Assembly: GCA_031216445.1 (NCBI GenBank)
Contig: CM062219.1
Span: 18,079,001 to 18,143,000 of the forward strand
Length of the DNA stretch: 64,000 nt
Direction: 5' to 3'
Origin: Lateolabrax maculatus
Lineage: Eukaryota > Chordata > Actinopteri > Acropomatiformes > Lateolabracidae
Shown: piece by piece, positions 60,201 through 64,000 of the stretch
Position numbering within the stretch: the stretch's first letter is position 1
Layout of the letters: each line of letters starts with the position of its first letter
Made by a program: the position numbers and the translations under genes
The notes under the pieces: generated by a model
Told to the model about the DNA's origin: nothing
The model's input: the letters and a program-made list of their open reading frames with translations, nothing else
The model's database searches: none

Positions 60201-60784
60201 CCCTCCCGTTTAAAAAGGAAATGTTAACCCCCACAAGACTCGGTTTATTGTGCGCACTGGAGAAAGTGTGCACTGTCCGCTAACTAGCGCGGCGGCTAGC
60301 AGGCAGCTAGGCAGCGGTGTGGCAGCGAGCCGCCGGTGAGCGGGCGGGCGGGACAATGGGGCTCAAACCCCCGAGTAACGTCGGCTCGACGCGGATGCAC
60401 ATCTGTCGGCAGTTCGTCCTGAACCGCTAAAGCTGGACAGAAGCAGGACGGCGACGCTGGACCCCGGACCATGTATGACCCAACGCCGGCGCACAGCCCG
60501 CAACGTGCCCCGGACGGCCCATTCACGTTCCGGGGCGCAGCATCTTCCTGCACATTCAATTGCCCTCCGGTCCAGCACAAAAGCAAGAGACTCCGGGCTG
60601 GCAGCGGGCAATTTGCGACAAAGCGGCACCTCCGCGCCGACAATTCGCCGGCTTGCGGGGCGGCGGGGGGGGTCCGCCGGCCGGCGCGGAACAAATTTCC
60701 CGAGGCCCCGAAAACAGCGTGAAAGTAAAACAAGCTCGGCGGAGATAAAGCTCACACACTCACCTCGGGTCCAACCGAAGCCAT
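36739..60784 (-). CDS. ehmt1: ehmt1 (GLP) histone H3K9 methyltransferase, complete, 26 coding exons
   Basis: Spliced minus-strand gene predicted to encode 1307 residues. The family mono- and dimethylates histone H3 lysine 9 with SAM, usually as a heterodimer with G9a (EHMT2), and silences euchromatic genes in the nucleus. Domains in order: ARKT histone mimic (Lys about 200), basic segment RKKKRR (about 295-300), acidic stretch (about 345-413), cysteine-rich module (about 494-630), ankyrin repeats (about 740-1000), pre-SET cysteines (about 1030-1130), SET (about 1130-1255) with NHxCxPN at 1206-1212, and post-SET CxCxxxxC at 1262-1269. Exon lengths sum to 3924 nt and all phases agree. Length is close to human EHMT1 (1298). 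EHMT1 is preferred over EHMT2 for the GSNGFIL segment, the KKKTKVLKQRTV segment and linkage to cacna1b. Exons in transcript order follow as separate entries. Whether this is a teleost a or b copy cannot be told. Confidence 0.95.
37705..37880 (-). CDS. ehmt1: ehmt1 exon 25 (residues 1187-1245), SET catalytic core
   Basis: Contains LYCIDARFYGNISRFLNHMC and EPN, the RFLNHxCxPN motif that binds SAM and shapes the active site, then HQDLRFPHIAFFASENIMAG and EELG. Acceptor CCTCCCAG, donor TTGG then GTAAGA. Confidence 0.98.
37881..38087 (-). other. ehmt1: ehmt1 intron 24, 207 nt and stop-free in frame
   Basis: Intron between SET exons 24 and 25. Its length is 3 x 69 and no stop codon occurs in the coding frame, so retention would insert 69 residues inside the SET domain without truncating the protein. 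The splice sites (GTAAAG, CCTCCCAG) look normal. Confidence 0.9.
38088..38166 (-). CDS. ehmt1: ehmt1 exon 24 (residues 1160-1186), SET
   Basis: Encodes YVGEIISEAEAEMRQNDAYL then FSLDDK, the EYVGE segment of the SET core. Acceptor TGAACAG, donor GATAAG then GTAAAG. The intron after it is 207 nt with no in-frame stop. Confidence 0.97.
38167..39612 (-). other. ehmt1: ehmt1 intron 23
   Basis: 1446-nt intron inside the SET-coding region. It contains a (TAGA)n tract at 39217-39250 and nothing else recognisable. Confidence 0.85.
39217..39250. repeat. (TAGA)n microsatellite
   Basis: About eight perfect TAGA units in ehmt1 intron 23. Confidence 0.97.
39613..39699 (-). CDS. ehmt1: ehmt1 exon 23 (residues 1131-1160), SET start
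   Basis: Encodes SRLQLFRTSKKGWGVRALQD then IPQGTFVCE. The GWGVRA motif forms part of the SAM-binding site in SET domains. Acceptor CTTCCAG, donor GCGA then GTAAGT. Confidence 0.97.
40022..40137 (-). CDS. ehmt1: ehmt1 exon 22 (residues 1093-1131), pre-SET end
   Basis: Contains EEPPLIFECNHACSCWRTCK and NRVVQNGLR, the conserved junction between pre-SET and SET. Acceptor ATGTTTAG, donor CTCAG then GTATTC. Confidence 0.97.
40222..40261. repeat. (GTAT)n microsatellite grading into (TA)n
   Basis: About seven GTAT units followed by TA units, in ehmt1 intron 21. Confidence 0.97.
40314..40391 (-). CDS. ehmt1: ehmt1 exon 21 (residues 1067-1092), pre-SET
   Basis: Encodes YCVCKEDCSTSICMCGQLSL then RCWYDK, with closely spaced pre-SET cysteines. 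Acceptor CTTACAG, donor CAAG then GTAAGG. 78 nt, phase 0 at both ends. Confidence 0.97.
40503..40647 (-). CDS. ehmt1: ehmt1 exon 20 (residues 1018-1066), pre-SET start
   Basis: Contains ERVPIPCVNSVDSEPYPDGY and ENCVTSPMNIDRNITHLQ, the conserved opening of the pre-SET zinc cluster. Acceptor GTTTACAG, donor TGCAG then GTGAGT. Confidence 0.97.
40724..40746. repeat. Poly-A tract
   Basis: Run of 23 A on the plus strand (T on the transcribed strand) within ehmt1 intron 19. Confidence 0.97.
40977..41147 (-). CDS. ehmt1: ehmt1 exon 19 (residues 961-1018), last ankyrin repeat and linker
   Basis: Starts LFLSRGADVFLKNREGETPP, the final repeat, then a basic linker (NRRERDAKNTRLTRAEQK) to pre-SET. Acceptor CTCCCTCAG, donor CACAG then GTTGAA (weak). 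Human has GETPLQCA where this gene has GETPPDCC. Confidence 0.93.
41311..41465 (-). CDS. ehmt1: ehmt1 exon 18 (residues 910-961), ankyrin repeat
   Basis: Contains EENICLHWAAFSGSVDIAEL and VNIHGDSPLHIAARENRLDC. The Trp of LHWAA completes the aromatic cage. Acceptor TTTTCCAG, donor GTCAC then GTGAGT. Confidence 0.97.
41551..41655 (-). CDS. ehmt1: ehmt1 exon 17 (residues 875-909), methyl-lysine cage ankyrin repeat
   Basis: Encodes DDGGWTAMIWATEYKHVDQV then KLLLSKGADISIRDK. The two tryptophans and the Glu of ATEY are the residues that form the H3K9me1/me2-binding cage in mammalian GLP and G9a ankyrin domains. All are kept here. Acceptor TTCCTCAG, donor CAAG then GTATGG. Confidence 0.97.
42290..42545 (+). 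mobile_element. LINE reverse-transcriptase remnant with internal deletion
   Basis: Plus-strand frame with NNLAEWCAENNLLLNVTKTN, NGAEVEQVNSFKFLGINIT and, after a frame change, SQKRLYFLSKFKTANFPLP. These are the LNVxKTKE, FKFLGV and RLYFLRK motifs of the C-terminal half of fish non-LTR retrotransposons. The usual VDFRR segment between the first two is deleted. Inactive; the clade (Rex1/CR1/L2-like) is uncertain. Confidence 0.8.
42577..42800. repeat. Teleost dispersed repeat family D
   Basis: Contains GTTAGCTTAGCATAAAGACT then GAAAGCAGAGGGAAACAGCT AGCCTG and CTGTCCAAAGGTAACA, a segment I recognise as common in fish introns. Confidence 0.65.
43390..43491 (-). CDS. ehmt1: ehmt1 exon 16 (residues 841-874), ankyrin repeat
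   Basis: Encodes DVEGFTCLHLAAKSGHYKIV followed by EHLLSTGLININCQ, one ankyrin repeat. Acceptor GCTCTTAG, donor GTCAG then GTCGGT, a weaker than usual donor. 102 nt, symmetric phase 0. Confidence 0.95.
43667..43789 (-). CDS. ehmt1: ehmt1 exon 15 (residues 800-840), ankyrin repeat
   Basis: Contains AGANLDMCDEDQRTPLMEAC, the family's TPLMEA ankyrin repeat, then YLLRAGASVTHK. Acceptor CTCTTCAG, donor CAAG then GTAGGA. Confidence 0.96.
43989..44095 (-). CDS. ehmt1: ehmt1 exon 14 (residues 764-799), ankyrin repeat
   Basis: Encodes DGIDPNFKMESQNKRTPLHA plus AAEGGYKDICHMLVQ, with the TPLHAAAE ankyrin signature. Acceptor CTTGCAG, donor ACAA then GTAAGA. Confidence 0.96.
44227..44309 (-). CDS. ehmt1: ehmt1 exon 13 (residues 736-764), start of ankyrin domain
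   Basis: Encodes PKKLRFHPKQLYLSAKQGEL then KKVLLML, the conserved entry into the ankyrin array. Acceptor TGATCAG, donor TTGG then GTATGT, phase 1 out. Confidence 0.96.
44410..44625 (-). CDS. ehmt1: ehmt1 exon 12 (residues 664-736)
   Basis: Linker between the cysteine-rich module and ankyrin repeats. The end, RETLESILVALDTEK, matches KETLESALIALDSEK of human EHMT1. The rest is Ser-, Pro- and Gly-rich. Acceptor GTTTTCAG, donor GAAAA then GTAAGT. Confidence 0.93.
44895..45127 (-). CDS. ehmt1: ehmt1 exon 11 (residues 587-664), cysteine-rich module part 2
   Basis: Contains GTFMECQPDISISHRFHRAC and FCPHCGEEASKAKEVTIAKA, completing the zinc-binding cysteine/histidine pattern begun in exon 10. It ends GRADTTTG as in human EHMT1. 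Acceptor TTTGTGCAG, donor GGCAG then GTAAAC. Confidence 0.97.
45128..46241 (-). other. ehmt1: ehmt1 intron 10
   Basis: 1114-nt AT-rich intron splitting the cysteine-rich module. No identifiable feature. Confidence 0.85.
46242..46519 (-). CDS. ehmt1: ehmt1 exon 10 (residues 494-586), cysteine-rich module part 1
   Basis: Contains ELPLCSCRMETPKSREI, KCMATESVD, EDHRNGMVKHQCCPGCGFFC. This is the first half of the EHMT cysteine-rich, probably zinc-binding, RING-like module and is highly similar to human EHMT1. Acceptor CTCTGCAG, donor GGGCT then GTGAGT. Confidence 0.97.
46520..47413 (-). other. ehmt1: ehmt1 intron 9
   Basis: 894-nt intron. Nothing identifiable seen. Confidence 0.85.
47414..47551 (-). 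CDS. ehmt1: ehmt1 exon 9 (residues 448-494)
   Basis: Linker exon beginning LEAVDQPQASAEAQVG and ending EPVVPSHNK. Not strongly conserved, but phases (2-nt start, 1-nt end) and splice sites (CTGCTCAG, AAAG then GTGAGC) fit the neighbours exactly. Confidence 0.8.
47552..48517 (-). other. ehmt1: ehmt1 intron 8, carrying MITE copy 2
   Basis: 966-nt intron, nearly half of it the MITE at 47751-48199. Confidence 0.85.
47751..48199 (+). mobile_element. hAT-like MITE copy 2
   Basis: 449 bp closely matching 17326-17791 over most of its length, with a shortened left terminus. It is flanked by perfect 8-bp repeats ATTTTTAG (47743-47750 and 48200-48207), the size expected of a hAT target duplication. 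Confidence 0.8.
48518..48620 (-). CDS. ehmt1: ehmt1 exon 8 (residues 414-448), basic segment
   Basis: Encodes STESSLKKKLKKK followed by ADSAWLRPSRKRKRRIRAK, clearly related to the SSIKKKF...WIKPARKRRRRSRK segment of human EHMT1. A second basic, nuclear-signal-like cluster. Acceptor GCCTTAG, donor CAAAG then GTGATC. Confidence 0.93.
48789..48860 (-). CDS. ehmt1: ehmt1 exon 7 (residues 390-413), acidic region
   Basis: Encodes an almost purely acidic segment ending GTESDL, corresponding to the GGDESDL segment of human EHMT1. Donor GTAAGA is clear. The acceptor (GTGGAG) is inferred: it lies next to a 16-bp tandem repeat, and an in-frame AG a few codons away is possible, so the upper boundary may be off by a few codons. 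Confidence 0.75.
48871..48911. repeat. ehmt1: 16-bp tandem repeat at ehmt1 exon 7 acceptor
   Basis: The unit AACAGGAAGTTTCA plus two bases starts at 48871, 48887 and (partly) 48903. On the transcribed strand it reads as pyrimidine-rich CTTCCTGTT units directly upstream of exon 7. Confidence 0.95.
49354..49506 (-). CDS. ehmt1: ehmt1 exon 6 (residues 339-389), acidic region
   Basis: Begins SKEAANINGEKVDN and runs into a Glu/Ser-rich stretch (SEEEESEEVESEEEE). The acidic linker is a family feature, but residue-level similarity is low. Acceptor TTTACAG, donor TCTCAG then GTTGGT. 153 nt, phase 0 at both ends. Confidence 0.85.
49799..49947 (-). CDS. ehmt1: ehmt1 exon 5 (residues 289-338), basic nuclear segment
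   Basis: Contains SRKKKRRMGTYSLVPKKK followed by TKVLKQRTVLEIFK, nearly identical to human EHMT1 in this stretch. It is very basic and is probably the nuclear localisation region. Acceptor CTGTAG, donor CACAG then GTCTGT. Confidence 0.95.
50086..50314 (-). CDS. ehmt1: ehmt1 exon 4 (residues 213-289)
   Basis: Starts LLNRELREAKSAKMETHV and continues as an Ala-, Pro- and Ser-rich disordered linker. Acceptor CCTACAG, donor CTAG then GTCAGA. Phase 0 in and phase 1 out match its neighbours. The low-complexity Ala/Pro tract makes orthology weak outside the first residues. Confidence 0.85.
50315..51253 (-). other. ehmt1: ehmt1 intron 3, with Tc1-like remnant
   Basis: 939-nt intron, about 40 percent of it the Tc1-like element. 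The remainder is AT-rich without recognisable features. Confidence 0.85.
50714..51100 (+). mobile_element. Degenerate Tc1/mariner-like transposon remnant
   Basis: Starts with a TIR-like ATATGGCCAAAAGTATGTGG ACAC. Internally a frame reads DWPAQSPDPDPIQHLWDGLE, matching the C-terminal catalytic block of Tc1 transposases (SPDLNPIEHLWD). The catalytic Glu is Gln here. Much of the gene is missing and frames are broken, so it is inactive. Confidence 0.8.
51254..51777 (-). CDS. ehmt1: ehmt1 exon 3 (residues 38-212), with ARKT histone mimic
   Basis: Large N-terminal exon, disordered and rich in Ser, Thr, Gly and Pro. It contains GSVTGSNGFILTKQ, matching the SVIGSNGYILNK region of mammalian EHMT1. 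Near its end is IHRARKTMSRP, the H3K9-like ARKT site. In mammalian GLP this lysine is automethylated and read by chromodomain proteins. Here it is about Lys200. Acceptor CTCCACAG, donor AAAAG then GTAAAC. Confidence 0.93.
51872..51962 (-). CDS. ehmt1: ehmt1 exon 2 (residues 8-38)
   Basis: Low-complexity N-terminal segment starting PAGLATGSVDKG. The acceptor is CAACAG, preceded by a TTTTTCC tract, and the donor is GTACTC, leaving one base of a split Asp codon. It has no domain. It is assigned because its phases fit exons 1 and 3 exactly. Confidence 0.8.
52493..53405 (+). pseudogene. Decayed plus-strand coding-like sequence, block 1, unidentified
   Basis: After an acceptor-like TGCTTTTCAG, frame blocks follow each other: 52493-52600, then 52612-53079 (156 codons with one TAG at 52972), then a shifted frame 53084-53404 (107 codons with one TAA at 53204). 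Composition is Ser/Pro/Gln/Glu/Lys-rich, as in disordered nuclear or scaffold proteins, with segments such as GRFYISQEEAVEEATPGN, RRQKRPRRKISCGHT and SWAVSTLTEGVSPRTSSLG. This openness is unusual for an intron here. I do not recognise the parent protein. Chance or a noncoding origin remains possible. Confidence 0.35.
54205..54460 (+). repeat. Probable dispersed fish repeat
   Basis: Starts GCAGTGATTGCCACATTTTT, resembling the start of the repeat seen in reverse at 33050-33515, and ends near ATCATCTTGCAGCCCCTTCA. Strongly diverged. Confidence 0.4.
54556..54705 (+). mobile_element. tRNA-derived SINE, diverged
   Basis: Contains GGTGGCCTAATGATCTAACC, a box-B-like AGTCTGAATCTTGCACG, CACTTCCTGTCACCTCTCTA and a tail AAAGCAAAAAAGCCCC. 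Same architecture as the copy at 15442. Confidence 0.65.
55385..55925 (+). pseudogene. Decayed plus-strand coding-like sequence, block 2, unidentified
   Basis: Frame fragments such as STRRQQELRSIDSNFT, MARKGAEKQDHASPQTIHNQ and, after a GA-rich repeat, SVQTVTPLHLFKLEDFIATE look protein-like and share the polar, disordered composition of blocks 1 and 3. They are separated by a GA microsatellite. Evidence is compositional only. Confidence 0.25.
55616..55690. repeat. GA-rich microsatellite
   Basis: Interrupted (GA)n with a short ACAC segment. It explains the Arg/Glu-rich open frame across it. Confidence 0.9.
56207..56569 (+). pseudogene. Decayed plus-strand coding-like sequence, block 3, unidentified
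   Basis: One frame runs 120 codons with a single TGA at 56399. It begins KSKSPRGKPDVSEEPEDPN and includes TGEPFVSTEPQASESSK and, after the stop, EEKALSSKINHERTSADK. Composition is like block 1. It may be part of the same lost plus-strand gene or retrocopy. The parent is unknown. Confidence 0.35.
57355..57560 (-). repeat. Teleost dispersed repeat family A, minus orientation
   Basis: Contains AACTATTGGATGGATTGCCA, CCATCAGCCTCAACT, AAACATTATCC and AACATTGTCATTATGGTACC, the reverse-complement order of the family. Confidence 0.7.
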
Positions 60785-60860
60785 GGTGCCTGGACGTAAA
60801 CTCCGCCCACCCGCGATGACGTCACATTTATTGATTTGCAGACGGCGTAATCCCACACCT
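59880..60860. promoter_or_regulatory. ehmt1: CpG island over ehmt1 exon 1 and start of intron 1
   Basis: Visibly GC- and CpG-rich block in an otherwise AT-rich region, most of it just downstream of the ehmt1 start. Long open frames on both strands here come from GC richness and lack codon structure or similarity, so I do not call genes in it. Confidence 0.7.
60764..60784 (-). CDS. ehmt1: ehmt1 exon 1 (residues 1-7)
   Basis: Encodes MASVGPE. The start codon lies in a strong Kozak context (ACCATGG) and the exon ends at GAG followed by donor GTGAGT, phase 0. A seven-codon first coding exon rich in small residues fits this family. The next exon found is 8.8 kb away. Confidence 0.85.
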
Positions 60861-60870
60861 GGCACCGCGC
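60785..60870 (-). promoter_or_regulatory. ehmt1: ehmt1 proximal promoter with CRE and GC box
   Basis: A full palindromic cAMP response element TGACGTCA lies at 60817-60824 and a CCGCCC GC box at about 60803-60808, within 40 bp upstream of the start codon. They form the upstream edge of the CpG island. This suggests a TATA-less promoter with a very short 5' UTR. The start site is not determined. Confidence 0.5.
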
Positions 60871-63800
60871 GCGTCAGTAGCGCTGAGAAGAACGAGAATC
60901 ACGATAACCCTCAGACTGTATCACCATCACCATATAAACGAGGAAGTGCGGAAGAGAGCACAACAAGCACCTTGGTACATCCAATAGGCCACGATAAAGG
61001 CGCCGCAATCATTTCTTGCACATTTAAAGGTACAATCCACAAGGCGCACGCAGCGGTTGCCTGATGACCAAACTCAAAACATGAACTGACTGGCAGGTCA
61101 GTCAAGTTCTTCGACAGCAAACTGGGGAAACCGGGTCTTTTTTGGACCTGCTCGGCTTTATTTGCAATGGTTTGCATCGTCGCGTTGAAACAATAAAGGT
61201 TATTGCCCAAAAGGCTGCGACAAACTTGAAAGCCCAGTGTTTTTCTAAAATATCATTGGTCGCTGTGGCATTAAGATTTCCCTTCACAAGCAGCGAAGAG
61301 AAGACCCGGACCAACATAAGTCAAGAGGGAAACTCGCATCTCATCTGCCCAGTGTGGTCCTGGGGAATTAATTCAATTAGAAACAATTATTAACACATCA
61401 AGGATAAGAAAAGACGAGCATGCAAGTTTTGTCTTGTAGGACATTCAGGACAAGCGGATGAAGAACCTGTCTGACTTCTCCAACCAGAGAAGAGTGTCTT
61501 AGGAACTGCCCAGGGTGAAAGTATCAGGGGCCAAACTGGGCCTTTCTCAAACCAGCAACAAGATCTGGTAAGAAAGCCCCAACAACAGACCGAGAAGAAA
61601 CGAGGAACAGGCGCAAAAACACAGTCGTTTCATGTGTGGCTGGAATGTCTGAGAAAAGATCCAACAAACATGCAGGCTTTTTGTATTTATCTTGTCCAGT
61701 GGTTGTTTTGATCAGGAGTTACAGTACTCTCACTTTTGATACTTAGATTTCTGAATGCAGGACTTTTACTTGTCATGCTACTTTTACTTACTGTAATTTA
61801 AAAGTGACATTCAATTCTGTCTACTTTATAGGTTTAAAAGGTATTGATTTATAATAATGCTGGTAAATGTAACCATTTTTGAATGATAAAAATGAATAAA
61901 TTGGTGAAAAGCAAAAGCTGGAGAAATAATTGTACACTGTTACTGTGTTGATACTGATAGATGGAAGGACACTTGTACTGGGGCACAGAATATGCCTGGA
62001 AGATGCAGATGCAGAATTTTATTAGCCAAATAAATCGACTAAATAGGATTAATCTGCATCCTAAAGTGTTGGTGGGAATGTGCCGAAATATGTGCTAATG
62101 TCACATTTTGGTCACGTGAAAAGTTAGAATCATGGTGGATTTGTGATTAAAAGGGAGATAGATTGTGTTATGAAAATCTCTATGGGTCCAGAATTAATTT
62201 TATAGTGTGGTAATGCCTCCTGAAATAATGCACAAATAGGATTAATGTTGAGATTTAAAGTCCATCCTTAGCTTGGAAACAGCGTTTGGCATAACAAGTT
62301 CACCAACCAGCTGTTTCTCTGATCACTTTAGACATTCCAAGAAAAAATCCTTGTAAGTGAAAACCTACTTGGCAATAAATCTGATTCTGATTCTGATCTT
62401 GTCCATGTTGGCTTAAAAGTGGAGAATGAAATGGATTAGTGTTTACTTAGATATACTGCATATTTATATTATTTATCATTTATGTTGCTGCTTTAAAAAT
62501 ACTGTAATTACAATAGATTGGTGGCCAAAGGGTAAGCCCGAGTATAGAGAAATGGAAATGACTACTGGAGCAAATTAAAAGCATAGAGGACATTACTTAA
62601 AGGAATATTAACAGTTTTAAAACAAGCTGGGCTAAGTGGCTGTGTTTCATAAACAAAAATCATAGAGGTCATGGAGGAAATGAATGTGTACAGCTACAGG
62701 CAGATGTGTATATATTTAGAAACATATGTAGATAGTGGTATGTATGTTCATTTGGTTTGTATAAGGTTGAATGTATAAATACACGTTCTTTTCATGTGTA
62801 GGCCTTTTTCATCACCAACATTTTAACATGTCACAGTGAGGAAAGCACAGGTGTAAATAATAAAATAAATGATGGCTGAATTCCATTTCGCTGCTTCAGT
62901 TTCAGGGTCCTGCATTGTTCATGCTGGCTCACTGTCACACTGTCATGATTTACTGGGACACTTGAATAGAACGGAGCCATCTTCATGTTATCAGTAACAC
63001 CTGTTCCTCTCCTTCTATGACGAGCCAAAATGTCTACTATGAGTCCTATTAATGTAGATGCTTACTGGGCTTCACTGCATTAAGGACACACTTTCTTTCA
63101 CTTCTATCTTATTACAATCTTTTATTTTTTATTATTATTGTAAATCAAGCTATCACACCCACAACTGTTAAACAGACGTGTTGAATTGTGGGGTTATTAA
63201 CCCGGCCATGACATGATTAATGTAACAAATTGATGATAATAAAGTAATTAAGAAGTTAACAATACTAACTTCAAGCAATAAACCAGCTAAATTACTGTAA
63301 AACACTGACTCCAACTTCCTTATAATATTTAGTACAGTGATAAAGGTCAGAGCTCTACATTTTAATTAGTCACACACTGTACAATGGTTAAGCATGGGAT
63401 GCAAAAATTTGCCTGACATGACAACAAAAGTAGTCTTGGGGGGATAAGTTTCCATGGTAACTTAAGTCTGGCTTATTTAAATCTTTATAAAACAGAAGTT
63501 CCTGATGAAAGGCCTGACCTGCTGAGGTAAGCCTGGTTTAACTGGTAATCTTCCTCTATGAGGCACCCCTCTGCGCCCTTTACTCATTAGTTTGGTTGTG
63601 TGTCATCGTTGTGTCTGTGTTACACCACCAGGTGTCCTCCTTGGTCAGTCTTCCACTGATAAGAGTTCTACTCTCCAGATGTTTGGATTCTTCTTCTCAC
63701 CTGATGCCTGTTTAATATCCTCTCTTTGTTCAATTCTTCATGACAGGAATCAATCTTACCTGTTAAAACATTTTAACATTCAACAATTATTGCAACATAT

Positions 63801-64000
63801 TCACAAAACCTAGAAAATAGTTTCAGTTGACCAACAGTTGAAACTGAAGCGCAGCAGTAACCGCCAGTATAACTCTAAAAGTTATCTATCTCTAAGAAGG
63901 CGGAAGAATAACATTGGCTCATGATGACCAACCAAGAGGAACTGTATTCTCTGGGGAACATCTATATATATCAAATATGCAAATAATTATAGTTTATTCT
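60871..64000. other. Region upstream of ehmt1, no gene seen
   Basis: AT-rich apart from the first 200 bp. Only a family C repeat (62850-63045) is recognisable. Short frames such as 60911-61210 and 63592-63813 have no supporting features. Confidence 0.6.
62850..63045 (-). repeat. Teleost dispersed repeat family C, copy 2
   Basis: On the minus strand it contains GACCCTGAAACTGAAGCAGC and AAATGGAATTCAGCCATC, matching 32185-32345 over about 150 bp. Confidence 0.65.

Larger units (their letters stand above)
51963..60763 (-). other. ehmt1: ehmt1 intron 1 (8.8 kb)
   Basis: Long first intron. It contains decayed plus-strand coding-like blocks (52493-53405, 55385-55925, 56207-56569), a SINE, a GA-rich tract, a family A repeat and the downstream part of the CpG island. 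I see no further ehmt1 exon. The stretches 53460-54200, 56580-57350 and 57560-59870 show nothing identifiable. Confidence 0.75.

Noticed and set aside
36739..60784. EHMT2 (G9a) as the identity of the methyltransferase
   Set aside because: N-terminal and linker motifs match EHMT1 better, and the neighbour is a Cav2 channel gene as at the EHMT1 locus.
60296..60819. Several overlapping open frames around ehmt1 exon 1
   Set aside because: All lie in the CpG island with skewed composition. Only the short Kozak-flanked exon 1 fits a splice model.

Overview
This is a vertebrate nuclear window, almost certainly from a teleost fish and probably a percomorph. Genes are split into many short exons with GT-AG introns, CpG islands mark the two 5' ends, and the introns hold repeat families familiar from fish genomes.

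Two genes can be read with confidence, both on the minus strand. (1) ehmt1 (GLP histone H3K9 methyltransferase) runs from its start codon at 60784 down to its stop at 36739. I assembled 26 coding exons whose lengths sum to 3924 nt, with every junction in phase. This gives a complete 1307-residue protein: histone-mimic ARKT motif, basic nuclear segment, acidic region, cysteine-rich module, ankyrin repeats, pre-SET, SET and post-SET. (2) cacna1b (N-type voltage-gated calcium channel, Cav2.2 alpha-1 subunit) starts at 28857. Exons 1-3 are present and the gene runs off the left edge. Its first intron is a minor-class (U12) AT-AC intron. The order ehmt1 then cacna1b on one strand matches human 9q34.3.

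Layout: 1-23526 is cacna1b intron 3, with no exon seen and several repeats. 23527-28857 holds cacna1b exons 3, 2 and 1. 28858-29560 is its CpG-rich promoter and 5' UTR. 29561-36474 is intergenic, with LINE and other repeat debris, a 26-bp perfect hairpin and one orphan GC-rich open exon-like block (31319-31659). 36475-60784 is ehmt1. 60785-64000 is upstream of ehmt1, with a CRE and GC box beside the start codon and otherwise only a repeat copy.

Functionally the genes are unrelated (chromatin silencing versus presynaptic calcium entry) and sit together through conserved linkage. The most unusual observations are the AT-AC intron, a stop-free intron of 207 nt (3 x 69) inside the SET domain, an Asp-to-Asn change in the SET FDYG motif, the orphan exon, and two clusters of decayed plus-strand coding-like sequence in ehmt1 intron 1. 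I see no CRISPR array, operon, complete transposase gene or intact tRNA gene.
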